A DNA stretch of 42,649 bases from Bradyrhizobium jicamae (GTDB lineage Bacteria; Pseudomonadota; Alphaproteobacteria; Rhizobiales; Xanthobacteraceae): the NCBI RefSeq assembly GCF_001440395.1, contig NZ_LLXZ01000181.1:26821-69469 (forward strand). Reading direction: 5' to 3'. The notes beneath the pieces were generated by a model. The model did no database searches. It saw only the letters and a program-made list of their open reading frames with translations, and had not been told where the DNA came from. Position numbers and translations under genes: made by a program. Of the stretch, positions 7,588 through 14,889 are shown one piece after another. Each line of letters opens with the position of its first letter. Positions within the stretch are counted from its first letter, which is position 1.

Positions 7588-7752
7588 ATGGGTGTGGCAG
7601 GCTTGCGTTTCGCGCATGTGAAGAGAACTCTCCGCGTCCGGGCGGTCCTTGTCGGCCTGCTGGAAGAGTTGCCGTTTGTCTGCCCGGTGGTGGTTGCCGT
7701 CGGCTCGCTGATCATGATCGTCATCGAGCTCTTCAAGGATTTGCCGCAGTGA
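7588..7752 (+). CDS. Very small single-helix membrane protein, 54 aa
   Basis: Short frame starting MGVAGLRFAHVKRTLRVRA with CGGAG eight bases upstream of the ATG. A basic amphipathic N-terminus (HVKRTLRVR) leads into one hydrophobic segment, about residues 18-46 (VLVGLLEELPFVCP then VVVAVGSLIMIVIELF), and the protein ends KDLPQ. Positive-inside charge places the N-terminus in the cytoplasm. Nothing is recognisable by family. The membrane-segment pattern plus the ribosome-binding site are the reasons for calling it; it could still be a chance frame. Confidence 0.45.
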   Translation: MGVAGLRFAHVKRTLRVRAVLVGLLEELPFVCPVVVAVGSLIMIVIELFKDLPQ

Positions 7753-8030
7753 GGCGGCCCGACCACCAAGGCGCGCGCTCAATCATCTATCGGATTATCG
7801 CGATGTGAACCGTGCCAGCATCGAGCACACCGTGCACGTCTGTTTAGCCCTCAACAGCGACGCGAGAGCGGACAACTCGAGACCCGCCGCTTTGGGTCAA
7901 TCACGTCATTTTTGATGTCGGCCAGCTACTTCTGTTCTGCAATCAACTTCGGACATGTCGTTGCGCTGCGCTAAATGACGCGATGGGCCAACAGCGGAAA
8001 TTGTCTCGGCTTGACCGAATGAATCGTAAT

Positions 8031-8837
8031 TCAAGTCAGCGGCCCTCCAAATATCCTCCTTATGACCTCCTCGCCATGAGATTCAAAACACCGCCCATGG
8101 CTGATCACAATGCGCTTCGGTCGCCAAGAGTGGATTTTTGCAAATGCTGCTTTCGCCCTTCGCCGCTGAAGTAACAACGGCAGCCGCATGCCAAAGAAAA
8201 GTTGGCCGTGGGGATGGTTCATCCCGCTGAGCTTTGTTGCCGTTCGCCAAGGTTCGGGCATTTTATCCAACTCGATATTGATAATCGTGTCCGTGAGAAC
8301 TAGCGTCTCCGACTTCTTGTGAAAGAAAATGAACTCTTTGAAGTACCCACCAGGAAATAGCGTCTGGTCGATGTCTGGCCCCCATTCTTCTGGCGGATTG
8401 AAGTCTAAGTCTCGTGCAAACGTGACATCGATGTGCCGGGCGCGCGCTCTTCGGCGTACACGCGGTGAAGCCCATGGGATCGCATCGGGAAACACTTTCG
8501 ACCACTCCCCGATATGAGCGTAGTGAAACTGGTTGGGTGACACGAGATGTCGGATTGTCCCCATCCGCTGCAGCTCGCCCGCCAGCCCCTCATCAAATTT
8601 GATCGGTGAGTGCAGGAACAGGTCACCATTCGAAAGGCGCACCACCGTCATCCGCGTAGTGAAAGGCAGCGCTAGCGTGACGCCACCTACGATCAAGCGT
8701 TCGAATGGCCCATCGACGATTCCGATGTCCGGCCCCATCGGCTTAAATACGTTTATTGGTTCGTAGAGAGAGGCGCCCACGGTTATTTTCCCGTTAGCTT
8801 CCTGCACAGAGTATGTCTGATCAGGGGAGGTCTGCAA
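8031..8837 (-). CDS. DUF4336 domain-containing protein
   Basis: A protein of up to 268 aa matching the DUF4336 pattern: LYEPINVFKPMGPDIGIVDGP near the N-terminus, then MTVVRLSNGDLFLHSPIKFDEGL, GTIRHLVSPNQFHYAHIGEW and a C-terminal PKRIVISHGRCFESHGEEVIRR. The family is related in fold to metallo-beta-lactamases and has no settled function; HYAHIGEW and SHGR hold its conserved histidines. The only initiators are non-ATG: TTG 8837 gives 268 aa, and GTG codons near 8804 and 8780 are alternatives, so the N-terminus is uncertain. Its composition is clearly poorer in GC than the core genes (one sampled 60-base row is about 42%), suggesting transfer. The 154-aa gene is divergent, with about 70 bases between starts. 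Confidence 0.8.
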   Translation of the reverse strand: MQTSPDQTYSVQEANGKITVGASLYEPINVFKPMGPDIGIVDGPFERLIVGGVTLALPFTTRMTVVRLSNGDLFLHSPIKFDEGLAGELQRMGTIRHLVSPNQFHYAHIGEWSKVFPDAIPWASPRVRRRARARHIDVTFARDLDFNPPEEWGPDIDQTLFPGGYFKEFIFFHKKSETLVLTDTIINIELDKMPEPWRTATKLSGMNHPHGQLFFGMRLPLLLQRRRAKAAFAKIHSWRPKRIVISHGRCFESHGEEVIRRIFGGPLT

Positions 8838-8905
8838 CGGTCAGCAGTCGACGTCCTCCGCGACCGCTGAGGACCAGAGGCCGAGGTCCGCAATGGAGTG
8901 CTTCG

Positions 8906-9370
8906 ATGTTTAACCCACAACATGCGCGCCTGGAATTCGAAGCAATCTTGCGCGGCAGAGACCTACATGAGCATGACCTTAACCTGGTCGACGGCTGTGA
9001 GGCGCTTTTCGATTTCTACCGGGATCGGAGGCCAAGCGGACGTGTATTTGAGCAACATGAAGACGCGGATATGCTTCTTTTCCAATGGGGGACCTTCGAT
9101 TGGGGAGCGGGTGAGCAGTTTGCCTTCAGCCTGACGAGGCAAATCATCGTGTACGAGGACGCAGAGGACGAAGACATTTGGCAACTGAGTCTCACGTTCG
9201 AGTTCGAAGCGAACGATGATCTCAGGTCGTTGGGCAATGGCGACAAATGGTGTCACTCCTTACTGGAGTTGCCAGAATTTCGAAAATACGTGCGGCGGTC
9301 CACCGCCTTCAGAGTCTGTGCTGAACATCAAGTCCGTCGGACCCTGCTTGAATACGGGGCCGCAGGCTGA
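8906..9370 (+). CDS. Hypothetical protein, 154 aa, acidic
   Basis: ATG 8906 follows TGGAG at seven bases and yields MFNPQHARLEFEAILRGRD. The sequence is acidic and aromatic (FDFYRDRRPSG, FQWGTFDWGAGEQFAFSLTRQ, EDAEDEDIWQLSLTFEFEAND), with alternating hydrophobic residues that suggest beta strands. There is no signal peptide or membrane segment. The frame is open back to 8813, but the upstream codons are basic and unlike a protein start. I do not recognise the family; proteins of this look often accompany toxin, immunity or phage cargo, but nothing adjacent proves that. It lies in the low-GC accessory patch next to the DUF4336 gene. Confidence 0.7.
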   Translation: MFNPQHARLEFEAILRGRDLHEHDLNLVDGCEALFDFYRDRRPSGRVFEQHEDADMLLFQWGTFDWGAGEQFAFSLTRQIIVYEDAEDEDIWQLSLTFEFEANDDLRSLGNGDKWCHSLLELPEFRKYVRRSTAFRVCAEHQVRRTLLEYGAAG

Positions 9371-9389
9371 TGTCCGCGCGACGAGCATC

Positions 9390-9788
9390 CTACACCGGCA
9401 AATACCCCTTGATCGCCGGCAGAAAGAAAATCGCGATGTTGATCGCGAACCCGAGGCTCCAGAGGATCGAGCGCAGCGTCGGGCGGTTGCCGAGATAGGT
9501 GAAGACGTAGGCGATCCGCACGATCAGGAACAGGATGGCGAGTTCGTCGATCAGGCGCTGCGGTGCCAGCCGAAATTCTGCGAGCAGCACCGCGACGGCA
9601 AAGAACGGAAACGCCTCGATGCCGTTCTGATGGGCGCCGAGCGCGCGGGCGCGGATCGGGTCCTGGTAGAAGCTGGGATCGCGCGGCTTGGCATTGTCGA
9701 AACGTGCGTGGGCGGCCCATTTGACCGAGGCGATGGTCAGCAGATAGAGCAGCAGCGTTCCGAAAATGCACCATTCGGCGATCGTCAT
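9390..9788 (-). CDS. MAPEG family membrane protein
   Basis: A 132-aa protein with four predicted membrane helices (about 6-25, 57-75, 80-100, 108-128), the layout of the MAPEG family (membrane-associated proteins in eicosanoid and glutathione metabolism). Family marks are RALGAHQNGIEAFPFFAVAVLLA, where the Asn-Gly-x-Glu segment contributes to glutathione binding in characterised members, and RIAYVFTYLGNRPTLRSILW. ATG 9788 has GAGGA five bases upstream. A longer open frame to 9881 lacks a good start. Bacterial members are mostly uncharacterised; a glutathione-linked activity is possible but unproven. The gene is divergent from hemH. Confidence 0.88.
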   Translation of the reverse strand: MTIAEWCIFGTLLLYLLTIASVKWAAHARFDNAKPRDPSFYQDPIRARALGAHQNGIEAFPFFAVAVLLAEFRLAPQRLIDELAILFLIVRIAYVFTYLGNRPTLRSILWSLGFAINIAIFFLPAIKGYLPV

Positions 9789-9901
9789 GGTTCCTCTCCC
9801 CGCGCGCACTGGCGAGCGCGCGCCCCGCGGCAATCCGGGAAGCGTACCGAACCGGCGGTTATCTTGACAAGGATGGTGCAACGCGCGAAGGCATCGAAAT
9901 C

Positions 9902-10939
9902 ATGACCGTGGTCGTCCCCTTTGGCAATGCGAAGCAGGCATCGGCAACCCCGCCGCAGCGCATCGGCGTGCTGCTGGTCAATCTCGGCACGCCCGATAGC
10001 GCCGATGCCCAGGGGGTGCGGGTTTATCTGAAGGAATTTTTGTCCGATCCGCGTGTGATCGAGGACCAGGGCCTGGTCTGGAAGCTGATCCTCAACGGCG
10101 TCATTTTGCGCGTGCGTCCCGCCCGCAAGGCGCGCGACTACCGGAAGATCTGGAACGCCGAGAAGGACGAATCCCCGCTCAAGACCATCACCCGATCGCA
10201 GGCCGAAAAGCTCGGCGAAGCGATCGCGGACCGCGAGCATGTCGTGGTCGATTGGGCGATGCGCTACGGCAACCCGTCGATCCGCTCGCGCATCGAGGCA
10301 CTGGCCGCGCAAGGCTGCGACCGCCTGCTGGTGGTGCCGCTCTATCCGCAATATTCCGCGGCGACCTCGGCGACCGTATGCGACGAGGTGTTTCGCGCGC
10401 TCGCCGGCATGCGCGCGCAGCCGACGCTGCGGGTGAGCCCGCCCTATTATGACGATCCCGATTACATCGAGGCGCTCGCCGTCTCGATGTCGGAACATCT
10501 TGCGAGCCTGCCGTTTCAACCCGAGCTGATCGTCGCGTCGTTTCACGGCATGCCGCAGAAATATGTCGACAAGGGCGACCCCTACCAGGCGCAGTGCGTC
10601 GCAACAACCGAGGCGCTGCGCAAGCGCATGGGGCTTGATGCCTCCAAACTGCTGCTTACATTTCAATCGCGCTTCGGCAACGACGAGTGGCTGCAGCCCT
10701 ATACGGACAAGACCATCGAAAAACTCGCGAAAGATGGTGTGAAACGTATTGCCGTCGTGACCCCCGGCTTCTCCGCCGATTGCCTGGAGACGCTGGAGGA
10801 GATCGCGCAGGAAAACGCCGAGATTTTCAAGCACAACGGCGGCGAGCAGTTTTCCGCGATTCCCTGCCTCAACGACAGCGAGCCCGGCATGGACGTCATC
10901 CGACAGCTCGTCTTGCGCGAGCTGCAAGGCTGGATTTAA
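9902..10939 (+). CDS. hemH: Ferrochelatase
   Basis: Inserts ferrous iron into protoporphyrin IX, the last step of protoheme synthesis, at the inner face of the cytoplasmic membrane. At 345 aa it has the normal bacterial length. IGVLLVNLGTPDS opens the domain; RDYRKIWNAEKDESPLKTITRSQAEKL, DWAMRYGNPSI and LYPQYSAATSATV are standard ferrochelatase blocks. The catalytic histidine is H215 in ASFHGMPQKYVDKGDPY, and the conserved acidic segment is GFSADCLETLEEI. SRFGNDEWLQPYTD is the second half's signature. It stands alone, transcribed toward the SPFH/NfeD pair, about 190 bases before it. Confidence 0.97.
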   Translation: MTVVVPFGNAKQASATPPQRIGVLLVNLGTPDSADAQGVRVYLKEFLSDPRVIEDQGLVWKLILNGVILRVRPARKARDYRKIWNAEKDESPLKTITRSQAEKLGEAIADREHVVVDWAMRYGNPSIRSRIEALAAQGCDRLLVVPLYPQYSAATSATVCDEVFRALAGMRAQPTLRVSPPYYDDPDYIEALAVSMSEHLASLPFQPELIVASFHGMPQKYVDKGDPYQAQCVATTEALRKRMGLDASKLLLTFQSRFGNDEWLQPYTDKTIEKLAKDGVKRIAVVTPGFSADCLETLEEIAQENAEIFKHNGGEQFSAIPCLNDSEPGMDVIRQLVLRELQGWI

Positions 10940-11127
10940 CCAGTCGAAGAATTTCCCATAGCTTGCCGCCGTTCGGCCTTTGAGAACATCTGGTGGCCGG
11001 CAAATTGTTCCCCAGCTATATAACGGTAACTCGAGAACAGCCGGGCCTGAACCGGCGCCGCGGCTTTGCTGACAAGAATGAGAGATCGCGTCCGGCAACG
11101 CTCACCTTGCCGTATCTGGAGGACTTG

Positions 11128-12129
11128 ATGACTGGTTTCGATATTTTCGCGATCGCCTTTGTTCTGCTCGTCATCGTCACGCTGTTCGCGGGCGTCAAGA
11201 CGGTGCCGCAGGGCTATGACTGGACCATCGAGCGGTTCGGTAAATACACCCGCACGCTGTCGCCGGGACTGAACCTGATCGTGCCTTATTTCGATCGCGT
11301 CGGCCGCAAGATGAACATGATGGAGCAGGTGATCAACATTCCCGAGCAGGAGGTGATCACCAAGGACAACGCCACCGTGACGGTGGACGGCGTCGCCTTC
11401 TTCCAGGTGTTCGACGCGGCGAAGGCGAGTTACGAAGTCGCCAATCTCGAACAGGCGATCATTGTCCTAACCATGACCAACATCCGCTCGGTGATGGGCT
11501 CGATGGACCTCGACCAGGTGCTGTCGCATCGCGACGAGATCAACGAGCGGCTGCTGCGCGTCGTTGATGCCGCAGTGTCGCCATGGGGGCTGAAGGTCAA
11601 CCGGATCGAGATCAAGGACATCGTGCCGCCGGCCGATCTGGTGGAAGCGATGGGGCGGCAGATGAAGGCCGAGCGCGTCAAGCGCGCCGACATCCTGCAG
11701 GCCGAGGGCCAGCGCCAGTCGGAAATCCTGCGCGCCGAAGGCGCCAAGCAGGGCCAGATTTTGCAGGCCGAAGGCCGTCGCGAAGCCGCCTTCCGCGATG
11801 CCGAGGCGCGCGAGCGCCTGGCCGAAGCGGAGGCCAAGGCGACGCAGATGGTTTCCGAATCCATTGCCAAGGGCGATATTGCCGCGCTGAACTATTTTAT
11901 CGCCGACAAATACATCAAGGCGTTCGGGCAGTTTGCGGAATCGCCAAACCAGAAGATCCTGATGATTCCGGTGGAAGCCACCAGCGTGCTGTCCTCGCTC
12001 GCCGGCATCGGCGAGATCGCCAAGGCGGCGTTCGGCGAGAGCGCGGCCTCTGCGACAGCAGCCGCGCGGCGGACGTCCTCGGTGCCGAACACCGGCCCGA
12101 CGCCGCCGCCGGTCGCGCCGCAACGGTGA
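11128..12129 (+). CDS. SPFH domain (stomatin/QmcA-like) membrane protein
   Basis: A 333-aa membrane-anchored scaffold protein of the SPFH/band 7 superfamily. One N-terminal helix (about 5-25) anchors it; the SPFH domain follows (VPQGYDWTIERFGKYTRTLSPGLNLIVPYFD through about residue 190), then a long charged coiled coil rich in Ala-Glu-Gly-Gln repeats (ILQAEGQRQSEILRAEGAKQ) at roughly 195-265, and a low-complexity Ala/Pro tail. ATG 11128 follows GGAGG at six bases; the frame is open to 10993 but the upstream codons are not conserved-looking. The NfeD gene lies 43 bases downstream; SPFH and NfeD proteins are a recurrent pair thought to organise membrane domains or assist protein quality control. 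Function in this organism is not established. Confidence 0.93.
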   Translation: MTGFDIFAIAFVLLVIVTLFAGVKTVPQGYDWTIERFGKYTRTLSPGLNLIVPYFDRVGRKMNMMEQVINIPEQEVITKDNATVTVDGVAFFQVFDAAKASYEVANLEQAIIVLTMTNIRSVMGSMDLDQVLSHRDEINERLLRVVDAAVSPWGLKVNRIEIKDIVPPADLVEAMGRQMKAERVKRADILQAEGQRQSEILRAEGAKQGQILQAEGRREAAFRDAEARERLAEAEAKATQMVSESIAKGDIAALNYFIADKYIKAFGQFAESPNQKILMIPVEATSVLSSLAGIGEIAKAAFGESAASATAAARRTSSVPNTGPTPPPVAPQR

Positions 12130-12172
12130 GCCTGGTCCGAACGGTCACAATGCTTGATGAGAGGTTCGTGTG

Positions 12173-12619
12173 ATGGCCGAGATGTTTTCGACGTTAGGCA
12201 CCTGGAATTGGCTGATCTTCGGCTTCCTCCTGATGGCGCTGGAATTGCTGGCGCCGGGCGTCTTCATGTTCTGGCTCGGGCTCGCGGCGCTCCTGACCGG
12301 GCTGGTGTCGTTTGCGATCAATCCGTCCTGGCAGACGCAACTGCTGATGTTCGCGATCTTCGCCATCGCCGCCGTGCCGGCATGGCGATATTTTGCGCGC
12401 AGCGCCGGAAGCAGCAACCTGAGCAGCCCGTTCCTCAACAGGCGGAACGAAGCGCTGATCGGCCGCGAATTCACGCTGGAAAAGCCGATCGTTGGCGGCA
12501 CCGGCACGGTGCGGATCGACGACACGATCTGGCGCGTCGCCGGCCCCGACGCGCCCGCCGGCAGCCGCGTCAAGGTGGTTCGGGCGGACGGGGCGAGCTT
12601 GACGGTGGCGGCGGCCTAG
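12173..12619 (+). CDS. NfeD family membrane protein
   Basis: A 148-aa partner of the upstream SPFH protein. The N-terminal half has three hydrophobic helices (about 12-33, 35-50, 57-75) containing LELLAPGVFMFWLGLAALLTGL; the C-terminal half is a small OB-fold domain (ALIGREFTLEKPIVGGTGTVRIDDTIWRVAGPD...GSRVKVVRADGASLTV), the short NfeD1b-like form without a protease domain. ATG 12173 is preceded by GAGAGG at eight bases; a GTG directly before it (12170) is an equally possible start. The stop overlaps that of the convergent HxlR gene within the palindrome CTAG. Confidence 0.92.
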   Translation: MAEMFSTLGTWNWLIFGFLLMALELLAPGVFMFWLGLAALLTGLVSFAINPSWQTQLLMFAIFAIAAVPAWRYFARSAGSSNLSSPFLNRRNEALIGREFTLEKPIVGGTGTVRIDDTIWRVAGPDAPAGSRVKVVRADGASLTVAAA

Positions 12620-12957
12620 CCTGCCAAACGCCGGCTCCATCGCTCGGCGAAGTGATGCAGTGGCAGGAAGCTTTCCATCAGCTCCCTGCCGAGTGGCGTC
12701 AGGTGATAGCCGTCGCCGGAAAGGAGTTCGACGAAGCCGGCCTCGCGCAGCTCCGACAGGCGGGCCTGCATCACGGTCGGCGAGGCGTCGTCGCAGGCGG
12801 TGCGGAGCGCGCGCGAGGTCAAGGGGCCGTCGCGCAGCTCCCAGGCGATACGCAAGGTCCAGCGGCGGCCGAGCAGATCGAGCAGGGCCATGATCGGCCG
12901 CCCGGTCCGGGAGCCGCGAACGGCGCTTTGTCTGGTTTTTGTCGCCGGTTTCGGCAT
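12616..12957 (-). CDS. HxlR family winged-helix transcriptional regulator
   Basis: A 113-aa DNA-binding protein. The body LLDLLGRRWTLRIAWELRDGPLTSRALRT is the HxlR signature; DDASPTVMQARLSELREAGFVELL is the recognition helix region and GYHLTPLGRELM the wing. A basic N-terminal extension (KPATKTRQSAVRGSRTGR) precedes it. HxlR members act as dimers and often sense redox or reactive electrophiles through an N-terminal cysteine, but here the only cysteine is C55-like in TACDD, so that mechanism is not evident. The divergent neighbour is a carboxymuconolactone decarboxylase-like gene, and a 39-base nested palindrome lies between them, strongly suggesting local autoregulation and control of that gene. 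AGAGGGG precedes the ATG. Confidence 0.92.
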   Translation of the reverse strand: MPKPATKTRQSAVRGSRTGRPIMALLDLLGRRWTLRIAWELRDGPLTSRALRTACDDASPTVMQARLSELREAGFVELLSGDGYHLTPLGRELMESFLPLHHFAERWSRRLAG

Positions 12958-12976
12958 CGAACCCCTCTTGCGTGAT

Positions 12977-13015
12977 GCTACAAATAATGTAGCGTAGTGC
13001 TACGTTATTTGTAGC
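12977..13015. promoter_or_regulatory. Nested palindromic operator between HxlR gene and CMD gene
   Basis: GCTACAAATAA (12977-12987) and TTATTTGTAGC (13005-13015) are perfect complements about the axis at 12996, and GTAGC (12989-12993) with GCTAC (12999-13003) form a second pair on the same axis. It fills most of the 71-bp gap between the divergent starts and would overlap both promoters. It is the obvious binding site for the adjacent HxlR protein. Confidence 0.85.
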
Positions 13016-13028
13016 ACAGGAGTTGGTC

Positions 13029-13583
13029 GTGTCCCAGACCGCGCCGCGCATCGCGCCGCTTGAGCCGCCCTATGCACCGGAGATTGCCGAGCAGTTCAAC
13101 CGCATCATGCGTGGCGCGCCGCCGCTGACGCTGTTCCGTGTCATCGCCGGCAACGCTCGCGCCTGGGAAAAATTCCGCGCCGGCAGCCTGCTGGATCGTG
13201 GACCGCTCTCGTTGCGGGAGCGCGAGATCGTGATCGACCGCACCTGCGCGCGAACCGGCTGCGAGTATGAATGGGGCGTGCATGTCACGGCGTTCGCGGA
13301 AGCCGCGCGGCTGACGGAAGAACAGGTCCGTGCCACCGTGCTCGGCGATGCCGATGCTGGCTGTTGGTCGGCGGCAGAACAGGCGCTGATCGCCGCGGTC
13401 GATGCGCTGCACGAGCGGGCGACGCTCGATGACGCGGAGTTCGCTGCGGTGTCGGCGTATTACGACGAGGCAAAAATATTCGAGATCATCCTGCTGTGCG
13501 GATTCTATCGCACGGTGTCGTATCTCGCGAACGGACTGGCACTGCCGCTGGAGGAGAGCGCGGCGAGGTTTCCGAGGTGGTGA
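13029..13583 (+). CDS. Carboxymuconolactone decarboxylase-like (AhpD fold) protein
   Basis: A 184-aa helical protein of the CMD/AhpD superfamily. LSLREREIVIDRTCARTGCEYEWGVHVTAFAEAARLTEEQVRA holds the family core: two cysteines (in RTCARTGCEYEW) and the following histidine (GVHV), comparable to the active region of AhpD-like peroxidases although the spacing is C-x4-C rather than C-x2-C. YYDEAKIFEIILLCGFYRTVSYLANGL is the C-terminal helix of the fold. The start is GTG 13029 with AGGAG seven bases upstream; a TTG at 13023 is in frame. Its divergence from HxlR and the shared operator suggest inducible expression, plausibly in redox or aromatic-compound stress; the true reaction is unknown. Confidence 0.88.
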   Translation: MSQTAPRIAPLEPPYAPEIAEQFNRIMRGAPPLTLFRVIAGNARAWEKFRAGSLLDRGPLSLREREIVIDRTCARTGCEYEWGVHVTAFAEAARLTEEQVRATVLGDADAGCWSAAEQALIAAVDALHERATLDDAEFAAVSAYYDEAKIFEIILLCGFYRTVSYLANGLALPLEESAARFPRW

Positions 13584-13590
13584 AACCGTG

Positions 13591-13665
13591 GGGTGGGCAA
13601 AGCGAAGCGTGCCCACCATTTCGGTCGCGTTGTGTCGCGGTGGGCACGCTGCGCTTTGCCCACCC
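13591..13665. repeat. Palindromic intergenic repeat (GGGTGGGCAAAGCG type)
   Basis: GGGTGGGCAAAGCGAAGCGT (13591 on) is complementary to ACGCTGCGCTTTGCCCACCC (ending 13665), leaving a 21-base centre after GCCCACC/GGTGGGC. It fills the gap between the convergent CMD and KdsD genes and could act as a bidirectional transcript end. Confidence 0.85.
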
Positions 13666-13682
13666 TACGTGACCGTTCGAAC

Positions 13683-14696
13683 CTACGCCACGCCGGCGCG
13701 CAGGAAATCGTGCAGGTGGACGATACCGACGGGCTTGTTGGCATCGGTTACGATCAGCGTCGTGATCTTCGAAGAGTTGAGAATCTCCAGCGCCTCGCCG
13801 GCCAGTACGTCACGGTCGATCGTTTTCGGATTGCTGGTCATCACCTCGTCGACGGTGGCCGTCATCAGATCGGGCCCCATATGGCGGCGCAGATCGCCGT
13901 CGGTGACGATGCCGACAATATGCCCACGCGCGTCGACGATGCCGACGCAGCCAAAACCCTTCGAGGTCATCTCAACCAGCGCGTCGGACATTTTTGTGCC
14001 GAGCGGCTTCAGCGGCACCGCATCGCCGGAATGCATGAGATCGCGGGTATATTTCAGCATCGCACCCAGCTTGCCGCCGGGATGCAGCACGCTGAAATCG
14101 GTCGAGGTGAAGCCGCGGCCTTCCAGGAGTGCGATCGCCAGCGTATCGCCGAGCGCGAGCATCATCAGCGAGGAGGTGGTCGGCGCCAGATTATGCGGGC
14201 AGGCCTCGCGCGCTTTCGGCAGCGTCAGCGCGATCTCGGCCGCCTTGGCGAGCGTCGATTCCCGCTCCGCTGTCATCGCGATCACGGAAATCCGGAAACG
14301 CGCGGCATAGCTGATCAGATTCTTCATCTCCGGCTGCTCGCCCGACCAGGACAGCGCCAGGATGACGTCGTCGGCGGTGATCATGCCGAGGTCGCCGTGG
14401 CTGGCTTCGGCGGCATGAACGAAGAAGGCCGGCGTGCCGGTCGAAGCAAAGGTCGCGGCGACCTTGCGGCCGATATGGCCCGATTTGCCGAGCCCGGTGA
14501 CGATCAGCCGTCCCTTGGCGTTGCGGATCAGGTCGACCGCGGCGGTGAAGGGGGCGCGCAGATCGGATTGCAGCGCCGCCGTGAGCGCGGCGATGCCGCT
14601 GCCCTCGGCATCGAGCGTGCGCAAGGCCGACTGAACGGCGGAGTCAGCGGGGTCGGTGCCGGATGATTTTGCCATCAGCGGATACGAATGAGCCAT
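13683..14696 (-). CDS. kdsD: Arabinose-5-phosphate isomerase, KpsF/GutQ/KdsD family
   Basis: Converts ribulose-5-phosphate to arabinose-5-phosphate, the precursor of Kdo for lipopolysaccharide. The 337-aa protein has an N-terminal SIS sugar-isomerase domain (about 45-180) with VTGLGKSGHIGRKVAATFASTG, the ASHGDLGMI metal/substrate histidine region and LSWSGEQPEMKNL, followed by two CBS domains (about 218-275 and 285-335) with GIVTDGDLRRHM and TLIVTDANKPVGIVHLHDFLRAGV. The start ATG 14696 gives MAHSYPLMAKSSG; a second in-frame ATG at 14675 is possible. The frame is open to 15068, but that extension is antisense to the beginning of the beta-barrel gene and is rejected. The two genes are divergent. 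Confidence 0.92.
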   Translation of the reverse strand: MAHSYPLMAKSSGTDPADSAVQSALRTLDAEGSGIAALTAALQSDLRAPFTAAVDLIRNAKGRLIVTGLGKSGHIGRKVAATFASTGTPAFFVHAAEASHGDLGMITADDVILALSWSGEQPEMKNLISYAARFRISVIAMTAERESTLAKAAEIALTLPKAREACPHNLAPTTSSLMMLALGDTLAIALLEGRGFTSTDFSVLHPGGKLGAMLKYTRDLMHSGDAVPLKPLGTKMSDALVEMTSKGFGCVGIVDARGHIVGIVTDGDLRRHMGPDLMTATVDEVMTSNPKTIDRDVLAGEALEILNSSKITTLIVTDANKPVGIVHLHDFLRAGVA

Positions 14697-14889
14697 GTCT
14701 GTTCCAGGGAGGAGGGGCCTCGCCCCAAAGCCCTCCATAGCATGGCCCGCCCGCCGATGCGACGCGCGCCGCAGAGCTCTCAACGCCTCATTAACCATAA
14801 TTGTCTTAACTCCATTAACGACATGTGCCGCGAGCCTCGCGGAATGCGTCGAGTAAGTGACTGTTTTTGTTGGAGTATATTCCATCGTG

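Noticed and set aside
9785..11098. Open frame of 437 codons opposite hemH
   Set aside because: Antisense to ferrochelatase, whose motifs and catalytic histidine are on the plus strand.
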